Assembly (NCBI RefSeq): GCF_010731635.1
Contig: NZ_AP022583.1
Span: forward strand, 1,736,001-1,800,000
DNA length: 64,000 nt
Origin: Mycobacterium noviomagense
GTDB taxonomy: Bacteria; Actinomycetota; Actinomycetes; Mycobacteriales; Mycobacteriaceae
Direction: 5' to 3'
The translations under genes were made by a program, and so were the position numbers. Positions within the stretch are counted from its first letter, which is position 1, and every line of letters starts with the position of its first letter. Under the pieces are notes generated by a model. It was not told the origin of the DNA. It saw nothing but the letters and a program-made list of their open reading frames with translations, and ran no database searches. Positions 1-10,920 of the stretch are shown piece by piece.

Positions 1-905
1 GGCTGACCGGTCAGCACGATGTCGCCTTCGGCACCGTGGTCTCGGGCCGACCCGCCGACTTGGATGGCGCCGACTCGATATTGGGGCTGTTGATCAACAC
101 CGTGCCGGTGCGAGCACGCATCACCCCCACCACCAGCACCGCCGACCTACTCGACCAGCTGCAGAACACCCACGGTCGCACACTCGAACACGAGCACTTG
201 GCGCTGCGCGAAATCCATCGCATCGCCGATCAAGAGCAGTTGTTCGACACTGTCTTCGTATACGAGAACTATCCGATTGACCCCGGCCAGATATCGAGCG
301 TCGACGGCTTGACGATCAGCGACCTCGCCAACCGCGACTGCTACCACTACCCGCTTACGATCCAAGCCGTCCCGGGCAGCGAAATCGGCCTTCGTGTCCA
401 GTTCCGCACGGACGTTTTCGACGCGGAAAGCATCGAGGCGCTGATTGACCGGTTCCAGCGGATGTTGGTGACCATGACCGCCGACCCGACGCGACCGCTG
501 ACGACGATGGACCTGCTCGATGAGGCTGAGTACGCCCAGCTGGATGGATTCGGCAATCAGGTACCGACCAAGCCTGCCGATACTGCGATGCCAGAACCGG
601 GAGACCACGACACAGGCGGTCGCTACCACGGCCCGGCCAACCTAGTCGAGCAAATCTTGGCCGACATCTACGCCCAGGTCTTGGGCATAGAACGCGTCGG
701 GGTCCATGAGTCGTTCTTTGACTTGGGCGGAGATTCACTGTCTGCCATGCGCGCGATCGCCGCGATAAACACAGCCCTGGATATTCGACTCCCGGTGCCT
801 GCATTATTCGACGCGCCGTCCGTGAGAAGCCTGAGCCAGCAATTGCACCGGCATGTCGGCGCGGTGGAAGAATCTCCCGCCTCGAGCCGAGCCAACGATC
901 TGTAG
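1..905 (+). CDS. Non-ribosomal peptide synthetase, C-terminal part (partial)
   Basis: This is the 3' end of an NRPS gene whose start lies before the window; the reading frame is open from base 3. The visible protein begins inside a condensation domain: the stretch SGRPADLDGADSILGLLINT matches the late conserved core of C domains. It then runs through the domain's C-terminal half (to about base 540) and, after a linker of some 35 residues, reaches a peptidyl-carrier domain with the phosphopantetheine site DLGGDSLSA (Ser near base 738). The protein stops about 50 residues later. Oddly, there is no adenylation domain between the C domain and the carrier, and no thioesterase or reductase follows. 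It converges with the methyltransferase genes. The peptide product is unknown; lipopeptide synthesis is an inference from the neighbouring FAAL and PKS. Confidence 0.9.
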   Translation, partial: LTGQHDVAFGTVVSGRPADLDGADSILGLLINTVPVRARITPTTSTADLLDQLQNTHGRTLEHEHLALREIHRIADQEQLFDTVFVYENYPIDPGQISSVDGLTISDLANRDCYHYPLTIQAVPGSEIGLRVQFRTDVFDAESIEALIDRFQRMLVTMTADPTRPLTTMDLLDEAEYAQLDGFGNQVPTKPADTAMPEPGDHDTGGRYHGPANLVEQILADIYAQVLGIERVGVHESFFDLGGDSLSAMRAIAAINTALDIRLPVPALFDAPSVRSLSQQLHRHVGAVEESPASSRANDL

Positions 906-951
906 AGCGCGCCCGTGGATCCAGGGCGAGAGAAGGCCCGGTCGTTGGCGG

Positions 952-1623
952 TTACCAGATACCTGGCACCAGGCGATAGCGAACTTCTTGGGCATACTCG
1001 CGGTAACCGGCCAAGTCGTCCTTGAGCAGCTTCTCTTCGTCGCGGATGCGGAAGGCTAACCCGCTGACGCCAGGCACGACGAAGACGAGTCCCCAGTAGG
1101 AGTCCAGCGCCAGCGGTATGCCGACCATCATGATGACATTGCCGGCATACATCGGGTGACGCACAAGCCCATACAAACCGGTGGAGACGAGCTTCTGGCC
1201 GGACTCGACCTGCACGGTCGCGGCCGCGTGGCTGTTTTGGAGCACCACCAGCATCGCTACGCCCAGCCCAACTGCGACCAGGACATCGCCAACCAAAGAG
1301 ATGGCCGTCGGTACCGGCGACCAGCCAAAGCGATGGTCAAGCGCGCTGACCACGAACATCGCCGCCAGCGACAGCCAAAGGGCCGCCATTGCAACCTTTT
1401 GCGCCGTTCTGGTCTCCGCTTTCGGTCCCCCACGCATCCGCCGCTCAAGCACCGCGGGATTCACTCGCAGCAAGTAAGCGCTGAAGATCCGCGTCGAGAT
1501 TGCCAAGACGACCAACACCCATGCTTGCCAGTAAGCGAACGTGCCGGCAGGCAAAAACAGCAGCAAGCCCAACAGGACAAGGAAACCAAGCCCGGACACC
1601 AACATTTTAGGAATGGTCTTCAC
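952..1623 (-). CDS. Isoprenylcysteine carboxyl methyltransferase-like membrane protein (copy A)
   Basis: A 223-aa integral membrane protein of the ICMT/PEMT fold, which transfers a methyl group from S-adenosylmethionine, typically to a carboxylate or small lipid. About five hydrophobic segments are visible, and the C-terminal half carries the family signature TGLYGLVRHPMYAG followed by RIRDEEKLL and a Y-x-x-Y...RLVP ending. The GTG start at 1623 is preceded by a GGAAGAAAG stretch. It lies 52 bp downstream of a same-length paralogue with near-identical motifs, so the two probably arose by tandem duplication and are co-transcribed after the PKS. The substrate cannot be read from sequence; the free carboxyl of the local lipopeptide or polyketide is one candidate. 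Confidence 0.8.
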   Translation of the reverse strand: MKTIPKMLVSGLGFLVLLGLLLFLPAGTFAYWQAWVLVVLAISTRIFSAYLLRVNPAVLERRMRGGPKAETRTAQKVAMAALWLSLAAMFVVSALDHRFGWSPVPTAISLVGDVLVAVGLGVAMLVVLQNSHAAATVQVESGQKLVSTGLYGLVRHPMYAGNVIMMVGIPLALDSYWGLVFVVPGVSGLAFRIRDEEKLLKDDLAGYREYAQEVRYRLVPGIW

Positions 1624-1675
1624 AGGCTTTCTTCCACGTCAATGGCGGTCGGGGCGGGTGCAAGTCGTGCGGCTG

Positions 1676-2347
1676 CTACCACACACTCGGCACCAGCCGA
1701 TAACGCACCTTCTCTGTGTATTCGCGGTATCCGTCCAACTCGTCTCGCAATAGCTTTTCTTCGTCGCGGATACGCAGAGCGAGTATCAGGAGGCAAGGGA
1801 TGACGAAGACGAGTCCCCAGTAGGAACCGAGCGCGAGTGGGACGCCGACCATCGCGATCGCATTGCCGGTGTACATAGGGTGGCGCACCAATTCATATAG
1901 CCCGGTTGAGGCGAGCTTCTGGCCGGTCTCCACGCGGACGACTCCGGCCGCGTAGCTGTTCTGAACGAAAACCAGCACCGCTACACCGAGTCCGACGGCT
2001 ACCAGAACGTCACCCGCCAAGCAGATTGCCGTTGGTAGCGCCGACCAGCCAACACGGTGGTCGAGGGAGCTGACTACGAACATCGCCGCCAGCAGCAGCG
2101 ACAAGCCGACCATAATGACCTGTTGAGCCCTACGGGGTTCGCCCACCGGCCCCCCGCGCATCCGTCGCCGGAGCATAGCGGGATTCGTCCGCAGCAAGTA
2201 GATGCATGGGATCCACGTCGCGAGGACAACTCCTAAGAAAACCCATGCTTGCCAGTAGTCGAACGTGCCGGCAGGCACGAAAAGCAATAAGCCGAACGCG
2301 ACAAGTGTGAATAGCACGTGCGCCACCGCGTTACGAATGGCTTTCAC
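1676..2347 (-). CDS. Isoprenylcysteine carboxyl methyltransferase-like membrane protein (copy B)
   Basis: The second ICMT-like methyltransferase, also 223 aa and colinear with copy A throughout (FLPAGTF/FVPAGTF, RRMRGGP, TGLYELVRHPMYTG, RIRDEEKLL, RYRLVP in both). The open frame extends much further upstream into the PKS end, but that extension is arginine/alanine-rich and unlike the family. The GTG at 2347, with AGAGGA five bases before it, gives exactly the paralogue's length and was chosen. It follows the PKS stop by 161 bp on the same strand. The family methylates prenylcysteine or related carboxylates in membranes; the real substrate here is unknown. Confidence 0.78.
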   Translation of the reverse strand: MKAIRNAVAHVLFTLVAFGLLLFVPAGTFDYWQAWVFLGVVLATWIPCIYLLRTNPAMLRRRMRGGPVGEPRRAQQVIMVGLSLLLAAMFVVSSLDHRVGWSALPTAICLAGDVLVAVGLGVAVLVFVQNSYAAGVVRVETGQKLASTGLYELVRHPMYTGNAIAMVGVPLALGSYWGLVFVIPCLLILALRIRDEEKLLRDELDGYREYTEKVRYRLVPSVW

Positions 2348-2508
2348 AATTCCTCTTCCGTCGGGTGCCGCTGCCACAGTACACATTGCGCGAGCCAGCC
2401 ACATCGCGGGGTAGCAAAGCCTCAACACCGGGAAAACACCGGTCTCACTAATGCACAGCAGCCACAGCAGCGGCAGATCGCGAAATAATCGCCGTCGAGA
2501 AACCCCTC

Positions 2509-5500
2509 TTAGGCAGCTTCCACGGGCGTCAGCTTTTCGCACAACAGGCCGGCCAAACCGCGAATGGTCCCAATCTTGGTCAGGTCGGCCGGATTGATCC
2601 GGATCCCCGTTTCGGCCTCGATACGGGCACGCAGTTCCAGGGCGCCCAACGAGTCCAGACCGTACTCGGTGAGCGGCCGGTCCGGGTCGATGCTGCGCCG
2701 CAGGATCAAGCTGACCTGCTCGGAGAGCAGACGCCGCAGCCGGGTGGGCCACTCCTCCAGCGGCAGCTCCTCGAGCTCGGCACGCAGTTTGCTTGTGCCC
2801 GCGGCATTTTGACCCATCGACCGGAACGACTCGGCGAATGGGCTGCGCTCTGCGAAGGCCGACAGCCATGGTGCGCCCGTGATCGGCGCATACCCCGTGT
2901 AGGCGCGGTCGTGCCGCAGCAGCGCCTCGAACGCGTACGCACCGTCATCGGGAGCGATAGCAACACCAGCGCCTTCCGCCAATCCGGACGCCTGCCCGAT
3001 TTCGCCCCACGCGCCCCACGCGATCGCCGTCGCCGGCAGCCCCTGCGCCCGGCGCCACCGGGTAAACGCGTCCAGCCAGCTGTTGGCCGCCGCGTAGGCA
3101 CCCTGGCCCGGCGAGCCCACCAGCGCGGCGGCCGAGGAGAACGAGCAGAACCAGTCCAACGGCTGGTCAGCTGTCGCCGTGTGCAGGTTCCACGCGCCGT
3201 AAACTTTTGGCGCCCAGTCCCGTTCGACGAGCTCGTCGCTGATGTTGCCCAGGGTGGCGTCCTCGATCACCGCGGCGGCATGCAGCACGCCGCGCAGCGG
3301 CAGCCCGGTGGCGGTCGCTGTGGCGACCAACCGCTCAGCCATACCGCCCTCGGCGATGTCGCCGCACTCCACCACGACGTCGGCACCCGTCCCGCGGATG
3401 CGCTCGATTACCTCCAGCGCCTCGGCACTTGGCTGCGACCGCGACGACAACACGATGCGCCCGCAGCCGGTCCCGGACTCCGGAGAAGCCATCTTCTCGG
3501 CCAAGAACAGCCCGAGCCCACCCAATCCCCCGGTGATGATGTAGGCGCCGTCCGAACGGAAAACGTCCACCTGTGCCGGTGGCACCACCACCCGGCTGGA
3601 CCCGGTGCGCGGGATGTCGAGCACCAGCTTGCCGGTGTGCTGGGCGCTGCTCATCACCCGAATAGCGGTGGCGGCCTCTGCCAATGGATAGTGCGTGCCT
3701 TCCGGCATCGGCAGCACACCCTCGGCCGTCAACTGGTACACGGTGGCCAACAAGTCGTGCAGCAGCTCCGGATGGGTGACCGTCATCAATGCCAGGTCGA
3801 CGCCGTAGAACGCGAGGTTGCGCCGGAACGGGAAGAGCCCCAACCGGGTATCGCCGTAGATATCGCGTTTGCCGATCTCGATGAAGCGTCCCCCGAACGC
3901 GAGCAGTTCCAGGCCCGCGCGCTGAGCGGCGCCGGTGACCGAGTTGAGCACGATGTCGACGCCGTAGCCGTCGGTGTCGCGGCGGATGGCATCGGCGAAC
4001 TCCAGGCTCCGCGAGTCGTAGACATGCTCGATACCCCAGTCGCGCAACAACTGTCGGCGCTCGTCACTGCCTGCGGTGGCGAAGATCTCGGCTCCTGTGG
4101 CGCGGGCGATGGCGATAGCCGCCTGCCCCACACCGCCGGTCGCGGAATGGATCAACACCTTGTCGCCGGTCTTGATCCGCGCCAGGTCCTGCAGGCCGTA
4201 CCAGGCGGTGGCGTGCGCGGTGGTCACCGCCGCCGCCTGACCATCCGACAGCCCCGCCGGCAGCGTCACGGCCAACCGCGCGTCGCAGGTGACGAACGTG
4301 CCCCAACAGCCGTCAGGGGAAAGGCCCCCGACGTGATCGCCCACCTTGTGGTCGGTCACATCTGGTCCGACCGCAGTCACTACTCCGGCGAAGTCGGTGC
4401 CCAGCTCGGGCAGCCGCCCCTCGATGGCGGGGTAACGGCCGAACGCAACCAGCACGTCGGCGAAGTTGATGCTGGACGAGGTGACCGCGACCTCGATCTG
4501 TCCCGGCCCGGGCGAAACCCGCTCGCAGGCAACGAGTTCCATCGTCTGCAGGTCACCGGGTGTGCGGATCTGCAGGCGAATCCGGTCACTCTCATGGTTG
4601 GCGACGGTGGTTTTGCGCTCTTCGGGAAGCAGCGGAGCAAGCGACAACCGCGCCGTGTACCAGGCATCGTTTCGCCAGGCGGTCTCATCTTCTTCTGAGT
4701 CGCCGAGCAGTTGCTGCGCCAACCGTTCGGCGTCAGTGGCTTCGTCCATGTCGATCTGGGCGACCCGCAAGTGCGGATGCTCGGTGCCGATCACCCGCAG
4801 CAAGCCCCGCAGCCCGGCCTGCTCCAGATTGGGTCGGTCGCCGGCGAGCACCGTCTGGGCGTTGCGGGTCACGACGTAAAGGCGCGGCGATTCGCCGGAA
4901 ATCTCGGGTAGTTCCCGCGTGATGCGCACCAGATGCTGCACATACTCGCGGCCCAGCCGCGGGGACTGGTCGTCGGCGCCGCCGTTCTTCGGCCCGGTCA
5001 GGATCACCACACCGCTAAATCCACCGGCCCGCAGGTGGTTTGCCAACTGTTCGCGGTTCGAGGCGTGGTCGGCCTGCGGTGGCCAGCACATCGTCGTGCA
5101 TTGTGCGCCAAGGTTTTTCAGGACATCGGTCAACTTGGTGGCCACCACGTCCCCGGTCGGGGTGGTGCTGATCAGCAGCCAGGATCCGGCCTCGGCGTGT
5201 TCCGTGTCGGGCAACTCGCGGTGCCGCCATTCGATGGTTAGCAGCCGCTCGACCAACAACCGCTCTTTGTGGGCGTTGCCGGAGACTCGCGTACCCCACC
5301 GCGCTCCCTGCATGCTGAGCAGAACTGCCCCGTGCTCGTCGAGCAGCTCGAAGTTGGCGTCAACCCCGGTCGTATCGGCTTTGGTCACCTGCGCGTAGCA
5401 GTAGCTGGCGTTTCGAACCGGACCGTAAATGCGTATCCGCCGGGCGCCCAGCGGCAAGCCCAGCACTTCTTCGGCCAGCTTCCGAACCTCCGGATGCGAC

Positions 5501-8500
5501 TCGATGGTCTGGAAGCAGGTGTCCAGCAGCGCCGGGTGCACCCCGTACGCGTCTTGCTGCGAACGGATTTGGCGGGGCAGCGCCACCTCGGCCAGCACGG
5601 TCTCGGTGTCGCCCTCGCCGGTGTGCACGGTGCCCAGAGCCGTGAACGCCGGACCGAACTGAACACCACGCTTGTCCAGGCGGGCGCGCACCTCGTCGCC
5701 CTCCTCGCGACCCGGATGCACGGCAAGCAGCGCGGAGATATCCCGCGCGGGCGGCTGCTCATCTTCTGCGGCCGCAAGGACTGCCGCGGCGTGCCGCACT
5801 TGCTGGCCGCCCTGATTTGTCTCCACGGTGAAGTCCAGAACGCCGGGCGACGACACCGACGCCGAAGCGCCGATCGTTGTCTGCTCATCCAGCCGAAGCG
5901 CCTGCTCGTAGCGGATGTCGCGAACCTCAGCGTCCTCGCCGAGAACTGCGCGCGCCGCGGCCAGGGCCATTTCACAGTAGGCGGCGCCGGGCATCACAGG
6001 CACATCGCGGATTTGGTGGTCAGCGAGCCAAGGCTGGGCGGCGGTACCCACCTCCCCTTGCCACACGTGGCGCTCAGGTTCCTCCCGCAAGTGCACATGC
6101 GGGCCCAGCAGCGGATGCACCGAAACCGTGCAACCCCCGTGGATCGGGGATTCCTGGTTCTCGCGGCTCCACATCAGGTGACGGTGCGTCCAGGTCGGCA
6201 GCGGAGCATCGACCAGCCGACCGTCCGGGTAGAGCACCGAGAAGTCGACCGCTGCGCCGGCATTGTGCAGATCAGCCACAAAACGCCGCAGCCCGTAGGG
6301 CAGCGGCTGCTCGCGCCGCATGGCGGCCAGCGCGGCCATCGGCATGTCGATGCCGCGGGCGGTCTGCTCGAGAGCATGAGTGAGCAGGGGATGTGGTGAC
6401 ACCTCGGCGAAGACCCGGTACCCGTCCTCCAAAGCGGCCTGCACCGCCGCGGCGAACCGCACCATGCGGCGCATGTTGTCCGCCCAGTAGCGGGCATTGC
6501 AGACGGGTTGTTCGCGCGGGTCGAACAGCGTCGCCGAGTAGAAGGGAACTTCCGGCGTCATCGGGTTGAGCTCGGCGAGCGCTTCGGTCAGCTCGCCGAG
6601 GATGGGGTCGACTTGAGGCGAATGGAAAGCGACGTCGGTGGGAACCTCGCGGGCCATCACGTCACGCTGCTGCCACGCCTCGACCAGATCGTGGACGTTC
6701 TGCGCGGCGCCGGCAATCACCGTGGACTGCGGTGACGCCACGATCGCCACCACGACGTCGGTGATCCCGCGGGCCGTCAGCTCCGAAAGCACTTGCTGTG
6801 CAGGCAGTTCCACCGATGCGGTAGCACCTGAGCCGGCAACGCGCGACATCAGCTGCGAGCGTCGGCAGATCACCCGCAGCCCGTCCTCCAGCGACAGCGC
6901 ACCCGCGGCCACAGCCGCCGCAGCCTCACCGAGGGAGTGCCCGATGACCGCGCCCGGGCGCACCCCGTAGGACTTCAGCGTGGCGGCCAGCGCGACCTGC
7001 ATGGTGAACAGCGTCGGCTGGATGCGGTCTTGGCCCGTCACCACCTCAGCCGCCGAGATCGCCTCGGTCACCGAGAACCCGGACTCGCGGGCGACCACCG
7101 GCTCGGCTTGCGCGACGGTGGCGGCGAACACCGGCTCGTCGGCCAGCAATTGTGCGCCCATCGCCGCCCACTGAGAACCCTGCCCGGAAAACACCCATAC
7201 CGGCCCGCGGTCGTCTTGGCCGACTGCGGGTTGATACGGCGCATCGCCGTCGGCGACCTCCCGCAACGCGTCGCTGAGCTCGGAGCGGTTGCTCGCGATC
7301 ACGGTGGTGCGTACCGGGCGGTGTGCGCGCCGGCGCGCCATGGTGTAGGCCAGATCAGGCAACGCCACGTCGTCGTGTGTCTGCACCCAGTCAGCCACCC
7401 GGCCGGCGGTGCGGCGCAGTTCCTCGGCGGACGTGGACGACAGCGGAAACAGCAGTGGTGTCGTCGCTTCAGCTTCCGCGCTGTGTTGCGCAGTGGTTTC
7501 GGATGTCTCGGGAGCTTGCTCGACGATCGCGTGTGCGTTGGTTCCCGAAAACCCGTACGCCGACACCGCCGCCCGCCGTGGCGCGTGGCCATTGGTGGGC
7601 CACGGCGTATTTTCTTGCGGCACAAAGAGATTGGTTTTGATCTGGGTGAGCTCGTCGGGAAGGTGGCTGAAGTGCAGATTCCGCGGAACGACGCCGTGCT
7701 GCAGAGCCAGGACAGCCTTGATCAAACCCAACGTTCCCGCGGTGGACTGGCTGTGACCGAAATTTGTCTTCGCGGCTGCCAGCGCGCACGGGCCGTCGAT
7801 GCCGTAAACCTCGGCCAGGCTGGCATATTCGATCGGGTCGCCGGTGGGGGTGCCGGTGCCGTGCGTTTCCACCATGCCCACAGTGGCCGCGTCGACACCG
7901 GCCACGGCCAATGCAGCCCGATACGCTGCGACCTGTGCGGGCTGCGACGGCGTGGTGATGGTTACCGTGCGGCCGTCGTTGTTCAACGCGGTGCCGCGCA
8001 CCACAGCCAAGATCCGGTCGCCGTCGCGCAGCGCATCCGGTAACCGTTTGAGCAACACCACCGCGCAGCCCTCGCCGCCGACGAACCCGTCGGCGCCGAC
8101 ATCGAAGGCGTTGCAATGTCCGGTCGGAGACAGCATGCCGCCCGCCGACCCCGCGGAGAACTTGCGCGGATCCAGCGCAACCGCCGAACCGCCGGCCAGC
8201 GCAAGGTCGCATTCACCGTCGTTCAGGCTGCGGCACGCCATATGCACGACCACCAGGCCGGCCGAGCATGCGGTATCCACCGTCAGCGCGGGACCATGCA
8301 ATCCCAGCGCATAGGAGATCCGCCCTGAGGCCATGCAGTAACCGTTGCCCAAAAATCCGTAGGGCCCCTCCAAGGCGTGGGCATCAGCGGCCAGCAGTTG
8401 ATAATCGTTATGCCCCAACGCCACGTACACGCCGGTCTTCGAGCCGGCCAGCCCTGTCGGGTTGAGCCCCGCGTGCTCCACAGCCTCCCAAGACGTTTCC

Positions 8501-8871
8501 AGCAACAACCGGTGCTGCGGATCGATCGCGGTGGCCTCCGCCTCACTGATCCCGAAGAAATCGGCGTCGAAACCGCCCACGTCGTCGATGAAGGCGCCCC
8601 ACTTCGTCACCGACCGGCCCGGCACCCCGGGTTCGGGGTCGTAGTACTCGTCGGCGTCCCAGCGCTCGGGCGGAACCTCGGTAACCATGTCGTCGCCGCG
8701 CAGCAACGCCTCCCAGAGCAGCTCAGGCGAGTCGATACCGCCGGGCAGCCGGCAGGCCATGCCGATGATCGCAACCGGAGTCACCGACGCAGTCCCATTG
8801 CCGTTGCCGGGCGACGGATTCGCCGACGGTGAGCGGTCCCCGCGATCATCGAGCGCCCCAAATGAAACCAT
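2509..8871 (-). CDS. Iterative-type reducing polyketide synthase, Mas/Pks2/Pks5 family
   Basis: A single-module type I PKS of 2120 aa, the usual size of mycobacterial Mas-like synthases. Domain order: ketosynthase about 32-455 (active Cys202 in DTACSAG, His337 in HGTGT, His373 in NFGHS), acyltransferase about 555-850 (Ser646 in GHSLGE), dehydratase from about 915 (His952 in [14 protein letters not shown]), enoylreductase about 1430-1750 (GATGG-type nucleotide site), ketoreductase from about 1780 (TGGLGGLG) and carrier protein at the end ([11 protein letters not shown]). The full reductive loop predicts a saturated chain. The AT motif at 747-750 is VAFH, not the YASH usual for methylmalonyl, so extender choice is uncertain. 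A divergent FAAL gene should supply the starter, as FadD23 does for Pks2. No thioesterase or Pap acyltransferase is nearby. Confidence 0.93.
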   Translation of the reverse strand: MVSFGALDDRGDRSPSANPSPGNGNGTASVTPVAIIGMACRLPGGIDSPELLWEALLRGDDMVTEVPPERWDADEYYDPEPGVPGRSVTKWGAFIDDVGGFDADFFGISEAEATAIDPQHRLLLETSWEAVEHAGLNPTGLAGSKTGVYVALGHNDYQLLAADAHALEGPYGFLGNGYCMASGRISYALGLHGPALTVDTACSAGLVVVHMACRSLNDGECDLALAGGSAVALDPRKFSAGSAGGMLSPTGHCNAFDVGADGFVGGEGCAVVLLKRLPDALRDGDRILAVVRGTALNNDGRTVTITTPSQPAQVAAYRAALAVAGVDAATVGMVETHGTGTPTGDPIEYASLAEVYGIDGPCALAAAKTNFGHSQSTAGTLGLIKAVLALQHGVVPRNLHFSHLPDELTQIKTNLFVPQENTPWPTNGHAPRRAAVSAYGFSGTNAHAIVEQAPETSETTAQHSAEAEATTPLLFPLSSTSAEELRRTAGRVADWVQTHDDVALPDLAYTMARRRAHRPVRTTVIASNRSELSDALREVADGDAPYQPAVGQDDRGPVWVFSGQGSQWAAMGAQLLADEPVFAATVAQAEPVVARESGFSVTEAISAAEVVTGQDRIQPTLFTMQVALAATLKSYGVRPGAVIGHSLGEAAAAVAAGALSLEDGLRVICRRSQLMSRVAGSGATASVELPAQQVLSELTARGITDVVVAIVASPQSTVIAGAAQNVHDLVEAWQQRDVMAREVPTDVAFHSPQVDPILGELTEALAELNPMTPEVPFYSATLFDPREQPVCNARYWADNMRRMVRFAAAVQAALEDGYRVFAEVSPHPLLTHALEQTARGIDMPMAALAAMRREQPLPYGLRRFVADLHNAGAAVDFSVLYPDGRLVDAPLPTWTHRHLMWSRENQESPIHGGCTVSVHPLLGPHVHLREEPERHVWQGEVGTAAQPWLADHQIRDVPVMPGAAYCEMALAAARAVLGEDAEVRDIRYEQALRLDEQTTIGASASVSSPGVLDFTVETNQGGQQVRHAAAVLAAAEDEQPPARDISALLAVHPGREEGDEVRARLDKRGVQFGPAFTALGTVHTGEGDTETVLAEVALPRQIRSQQDAYGVHPALLDTCFQTIESHPEVRKLAEEVLGLPLGARRIRIYGPVRNASYCYAQVTKADTTGVDANFELLDEHGAVLLSMQGARWGTRVSGNAHKERLLVERLLTIEWRHRELPDTEHAEAGSWLLISTTPTGDVVATKLTDVLKNLGAQCTTMCWPPQADHASNREQLANHLRAGGFSGVVILTGPKNGGADDQSPRLGREYVQHLVRITRELPEISGESPRLYVVTRNAQTVLAGDRPNLEQAGLRGLLRVIGTEHPHLRVAQIDMDEATDAERLAQQLLGDSEEDETAWRNDAWYTARLSLAPLLPEERKTTVANHESDRIRLQIRTPGDLQTMELVACERVSPGPGQIEVAVTSSSINFADVLVAFGRYPAIEGRLPELGTDFAGVVTAVGPDVTDHKVGDHVGGLSPDGCWGTFVTCDARLAVTLPAGLSDGQAAAVTTAHATAWYGLQDLARIKTGDKVLIHSATGGVGQAAIAIARATGAEIFATAGSDERRQLLRDWGIEHVYDSRSLEFADAIRRDTDGYGVDIVLNSVTGAAQRAGLELLAFGGRFIEIGKRDIYGDTRLGLFPFRRNLAFYGVDLALMTVTHPELLHDLLATVYQLTAEGVLPMPEGTHYPLAEAATAIRVMSSAQHTGKLVLDIPRTGSSRVVVPPAQVDVFRSDGAYIITGGLGGLGLFLAEKMASPESGTGCGRIVLSSRSQPSAEALEVIERIRGTGADVVVECGDIAEGGMAERLVATATATGLPLRGVLHAAAVIEDATLGNISDELVERDWAPKVYGAWNLHTATADQPLDWFCSFSSAAALVGSPGQGAYAAANSWLDAFTRWRRAQGLPATAIAWGAWGEIGQASGLAEGAGVAIAPDDGAYAFEALLRHDRAYTGYAPITGAPWLSAFAERSPFAESFRSMGQNAAGTSKLRAELEELPLEEWPTRLRRLLSEQVSLILRRSIDPDRPLTEYGLDSLGALELRARIEAETGIRINPADLTKIGTIRGLAGLLCEKLTPVEAA

Positions 8872-9095
8872 TCCGCCTCCTCACAGCAACGACTCTGTAG
8901 CCATGTGCGCCCTTTGACGCGTGGCATCCGCTCGTCCTCCCGCGATGCCTACGTCTGCACTATCGGTTCCCCTCCGATTCGAATTTGTACTGTAGGCGAT
9001 CGCTGCTCAATGGGTGATCGGTTCTGCTCGAACAGTTACACCGAGTGGCCGAAGAATTGGCCCGCGACTGCGACCGCCACGGTAACCTGACGCGC

Positions 9096-10835
9096 GTGGT
9101 GGACACTTCTATATTGACCTTGCTGTACGAGCGCGCGAGCCTGCAGCCCAACGACACGGCGTACACGTTTATCGACTACGAGCAGGATTGGGCCGGGGTG
9201 GCGGAAAGCGTGACCTGGTCGCAACTGTATCGGCGCACGCTCAATGTCGCTGATGTGCTTCGGCAGCACGGCTCTACCGGCGACCGCGCGCTGATTTTGG
9301 CGCCACAGGGCCTCGACTACATCATTGCCTTTCTCGGCATTTTGCAAGCGGGGCAGATCGCGGTTCCGCTCTCGGTTCCGTTAGGCGGCGTGGCCGATGA
9401 GCGCGTGAGTTCGGTGCTGCATGACGCCTCGCCAACGGTCGTTCTCACGACGTCGCCTGTGGCAGGCACCGTCGCTGAACACATCAAGTTAGAATCCGGC
9501 GAAACCGCCCCATCGGTCATCGAGGTCGATTCGCTGAACCTTGACAACCCGATCGGATCCGGTGTCAGCGTCGAGAACCATCCCAGTACGGCGTATTTGC
9601 AATACACGTCCGGGTCAACGCGTTCGCCGGCGGGCGTGATGATGTCGCACAGAAACCTTTTGGCCAATTTCGAACAGCTGACGTCCGATTACTTTGCGGA
9701 CTACGGAAAGGTTCCCCCACCGGACACGACTGTCGTGTCATGGCTGCCCTTCTATCACGACATGGGTTTGTATCTGGGAATGTGCGGGCCTATTCTGACC
9801 GGCCTTCCCGCTGTGCTCACGAGTCCAGTGGCGTTTCTGCAGCGCCCGGCGCGATGGGTGCAACTTCTGGCCACCAATAGTCATGCGTACTCGGCCGCAC
9901 CGAATTTCGCGTTCGAATTGACCGCGCGAAAAACAACGGACGACGACATGGCCGGTCTGGATCTGTCCGACGTGCTCGTCATCGCCACCGGTAGCGAACG
10001 GGTACACCCCGCAACACTGCGACGTTTCACGCAGCGGTTCGCCCCGTTCAATCTGCCTGAGGCGGCGATCCGCCCGTCATACGGGCTCGCGGAGGCGACG
10101 GTATACGTGGCGACCCGCAAAGCGGGTCAACCACCGTCGATCGTTTCCTTCGAAACCGAGAAGCTGACCGCCGGCAAGGCAGAGCGCTGCGAAAACGGAA
10201 GTGGCACATCGTTGGTCAGTTACGGGATGCCGCAGTCACCGACAATCCGTATTGTCGATCCGGACACCCGCGTGGAGTGCCCGGCGGGAACCGTCGGCGA
10301 GATCTGGGTACATGGCGACAACGTCGCGATGGGCTACTGGCGCAAACCCGACGAGACTGAAACCACCTTCGGCGGAACGCTTGTCGCGCCGTCAGCAGGC
10401 ACACCGGAGGGGCCTTGGCTGCGCACCGGTGACTCGGGATTCGTCTTCGACGACGAGCTGTTCGTCATCGGCCGCATCAAGGACCTGTTGATCGTCTACG
10501 GGCGCAACCACTCTCCCGACGACATCGAAGCGACGGTCCAAGAGATCACCAAGGGCCGCTGCGCGGCGATAGCGGTTCCGGATGCGCACACCGAGAAGCT
10601 TGTCGTGATCATCGAAGCCAAGAAGCGCGGTAACTCCGACGAGGAGACAGCAGAACAGTTCGCCGGCATCAAACGCGAAGTCACCTCGGCGATTTCCAAC
10701 TCGCACAATCTCAGCGTTGCGGACCTTGTTCTGGTGGCTCCCGGTTCGATCCCGATCACCACCAGCGGCAAAGTCCGGCGATCGGCGTGCGTCGAGCACT
10801 ACCGGCACGGCCAGTTCACCCGTTTGGACCCTTGA
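9096..10835 (+). CDS. Long-chain fatty acyl-AMP ligase (FadD23/FadD21-type FAAL)
   Basis: This enzyme activates a fatty acid as its adenylate and hands it to a PKS or NRPS carrier domain. The start of the mature family sequence, [20 protein letters not shown], and the ATP-binding motif [19 protein letters not shown] are visible, followed by [11 protein letters not shown] and a C-terminal Lys-containing ITTSGKVRR segment. The frame is open from a GTG at 9045, but relatives begin close to the VDTSIL segment, so the tandem GTG codons at 9096/9099 were preferred; no clear ribosome site decides between them. It is divergent from the PKS across about 220 bp, the arrangement seen for pks2/fadD23 in Mtb. 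It probably loads the PKS or the NRPS of this island. Confidence 0.9.
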   Translation: MVDTSILTLLYERASLQPNDTAYTFIDYEQDWAGVAESVTWSQLYRRTLNVADVLRQHGSTGDRALILAPQGLDYIIAFLGILQAGQIAVPLSVPLGGVADERVSSVLHDASPTVVLTTSPVAGTVAEHIKLESGETAPSVIEVDSLNLDNPIGSGVSVENHPSTAYLQYTSGSTRSPAGVMMSHRNLLANFEQLTSDYFADYGKVPPPDTTVVSWLPFYHDMGLYLGMCGPILTGLPAVLTSPVAFLQRPARWVQLLATNSHAYSAAPNFAFELTARKTTDDDMAGLDLSDVLVIATGSERVHPATLRRFTQRFAPFNLPEAAIRPSYGLAEATVYVATRKAGQPPSIVSFETEKLTAGKAERCENGSGTSLVSYGMPQSPTIRIVDPDTRVECPAGTVGEIWVHGDNVAMGYWRKPDETETTFGGTLVAPSAGTPEGPWLRTGDSGFVFDDELFVIGRIKDLLIVYGRNHSPDDIEATVQEITKGRCAAIAVPDAHTEKLVVIIEAKKRGNSDEETAEQFAGIKREVTSAISNSHNLSVADLVLVAPGSIPITTSGKVRRSACVEHYRHGQFTRLDP

Positions 10836-10920
10836 CGGGCCGGGCACGGCCTGCGGCATGGTTCTGCCGCTAAACTCGACGACGGCACACCACTGGTCTT
10901 AACGTCGTCGGAAGGCATTA

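Noticed and set aside
2809..4698. 629-codon open frame on the plus strand
   Set aside because: It lies wholly antisense to the PKS enoyl- and ketoreductase region; its Arg/Gly/Gln-rich product is a GC-bias shadow with no recognisable domain.
10853..10870. Small hairpin GCGGCA/TGCCGC after the FAAL gene as terminator
   Set aside because: Only six base pairs and no T-run; common by chance in GC-rich DNA.
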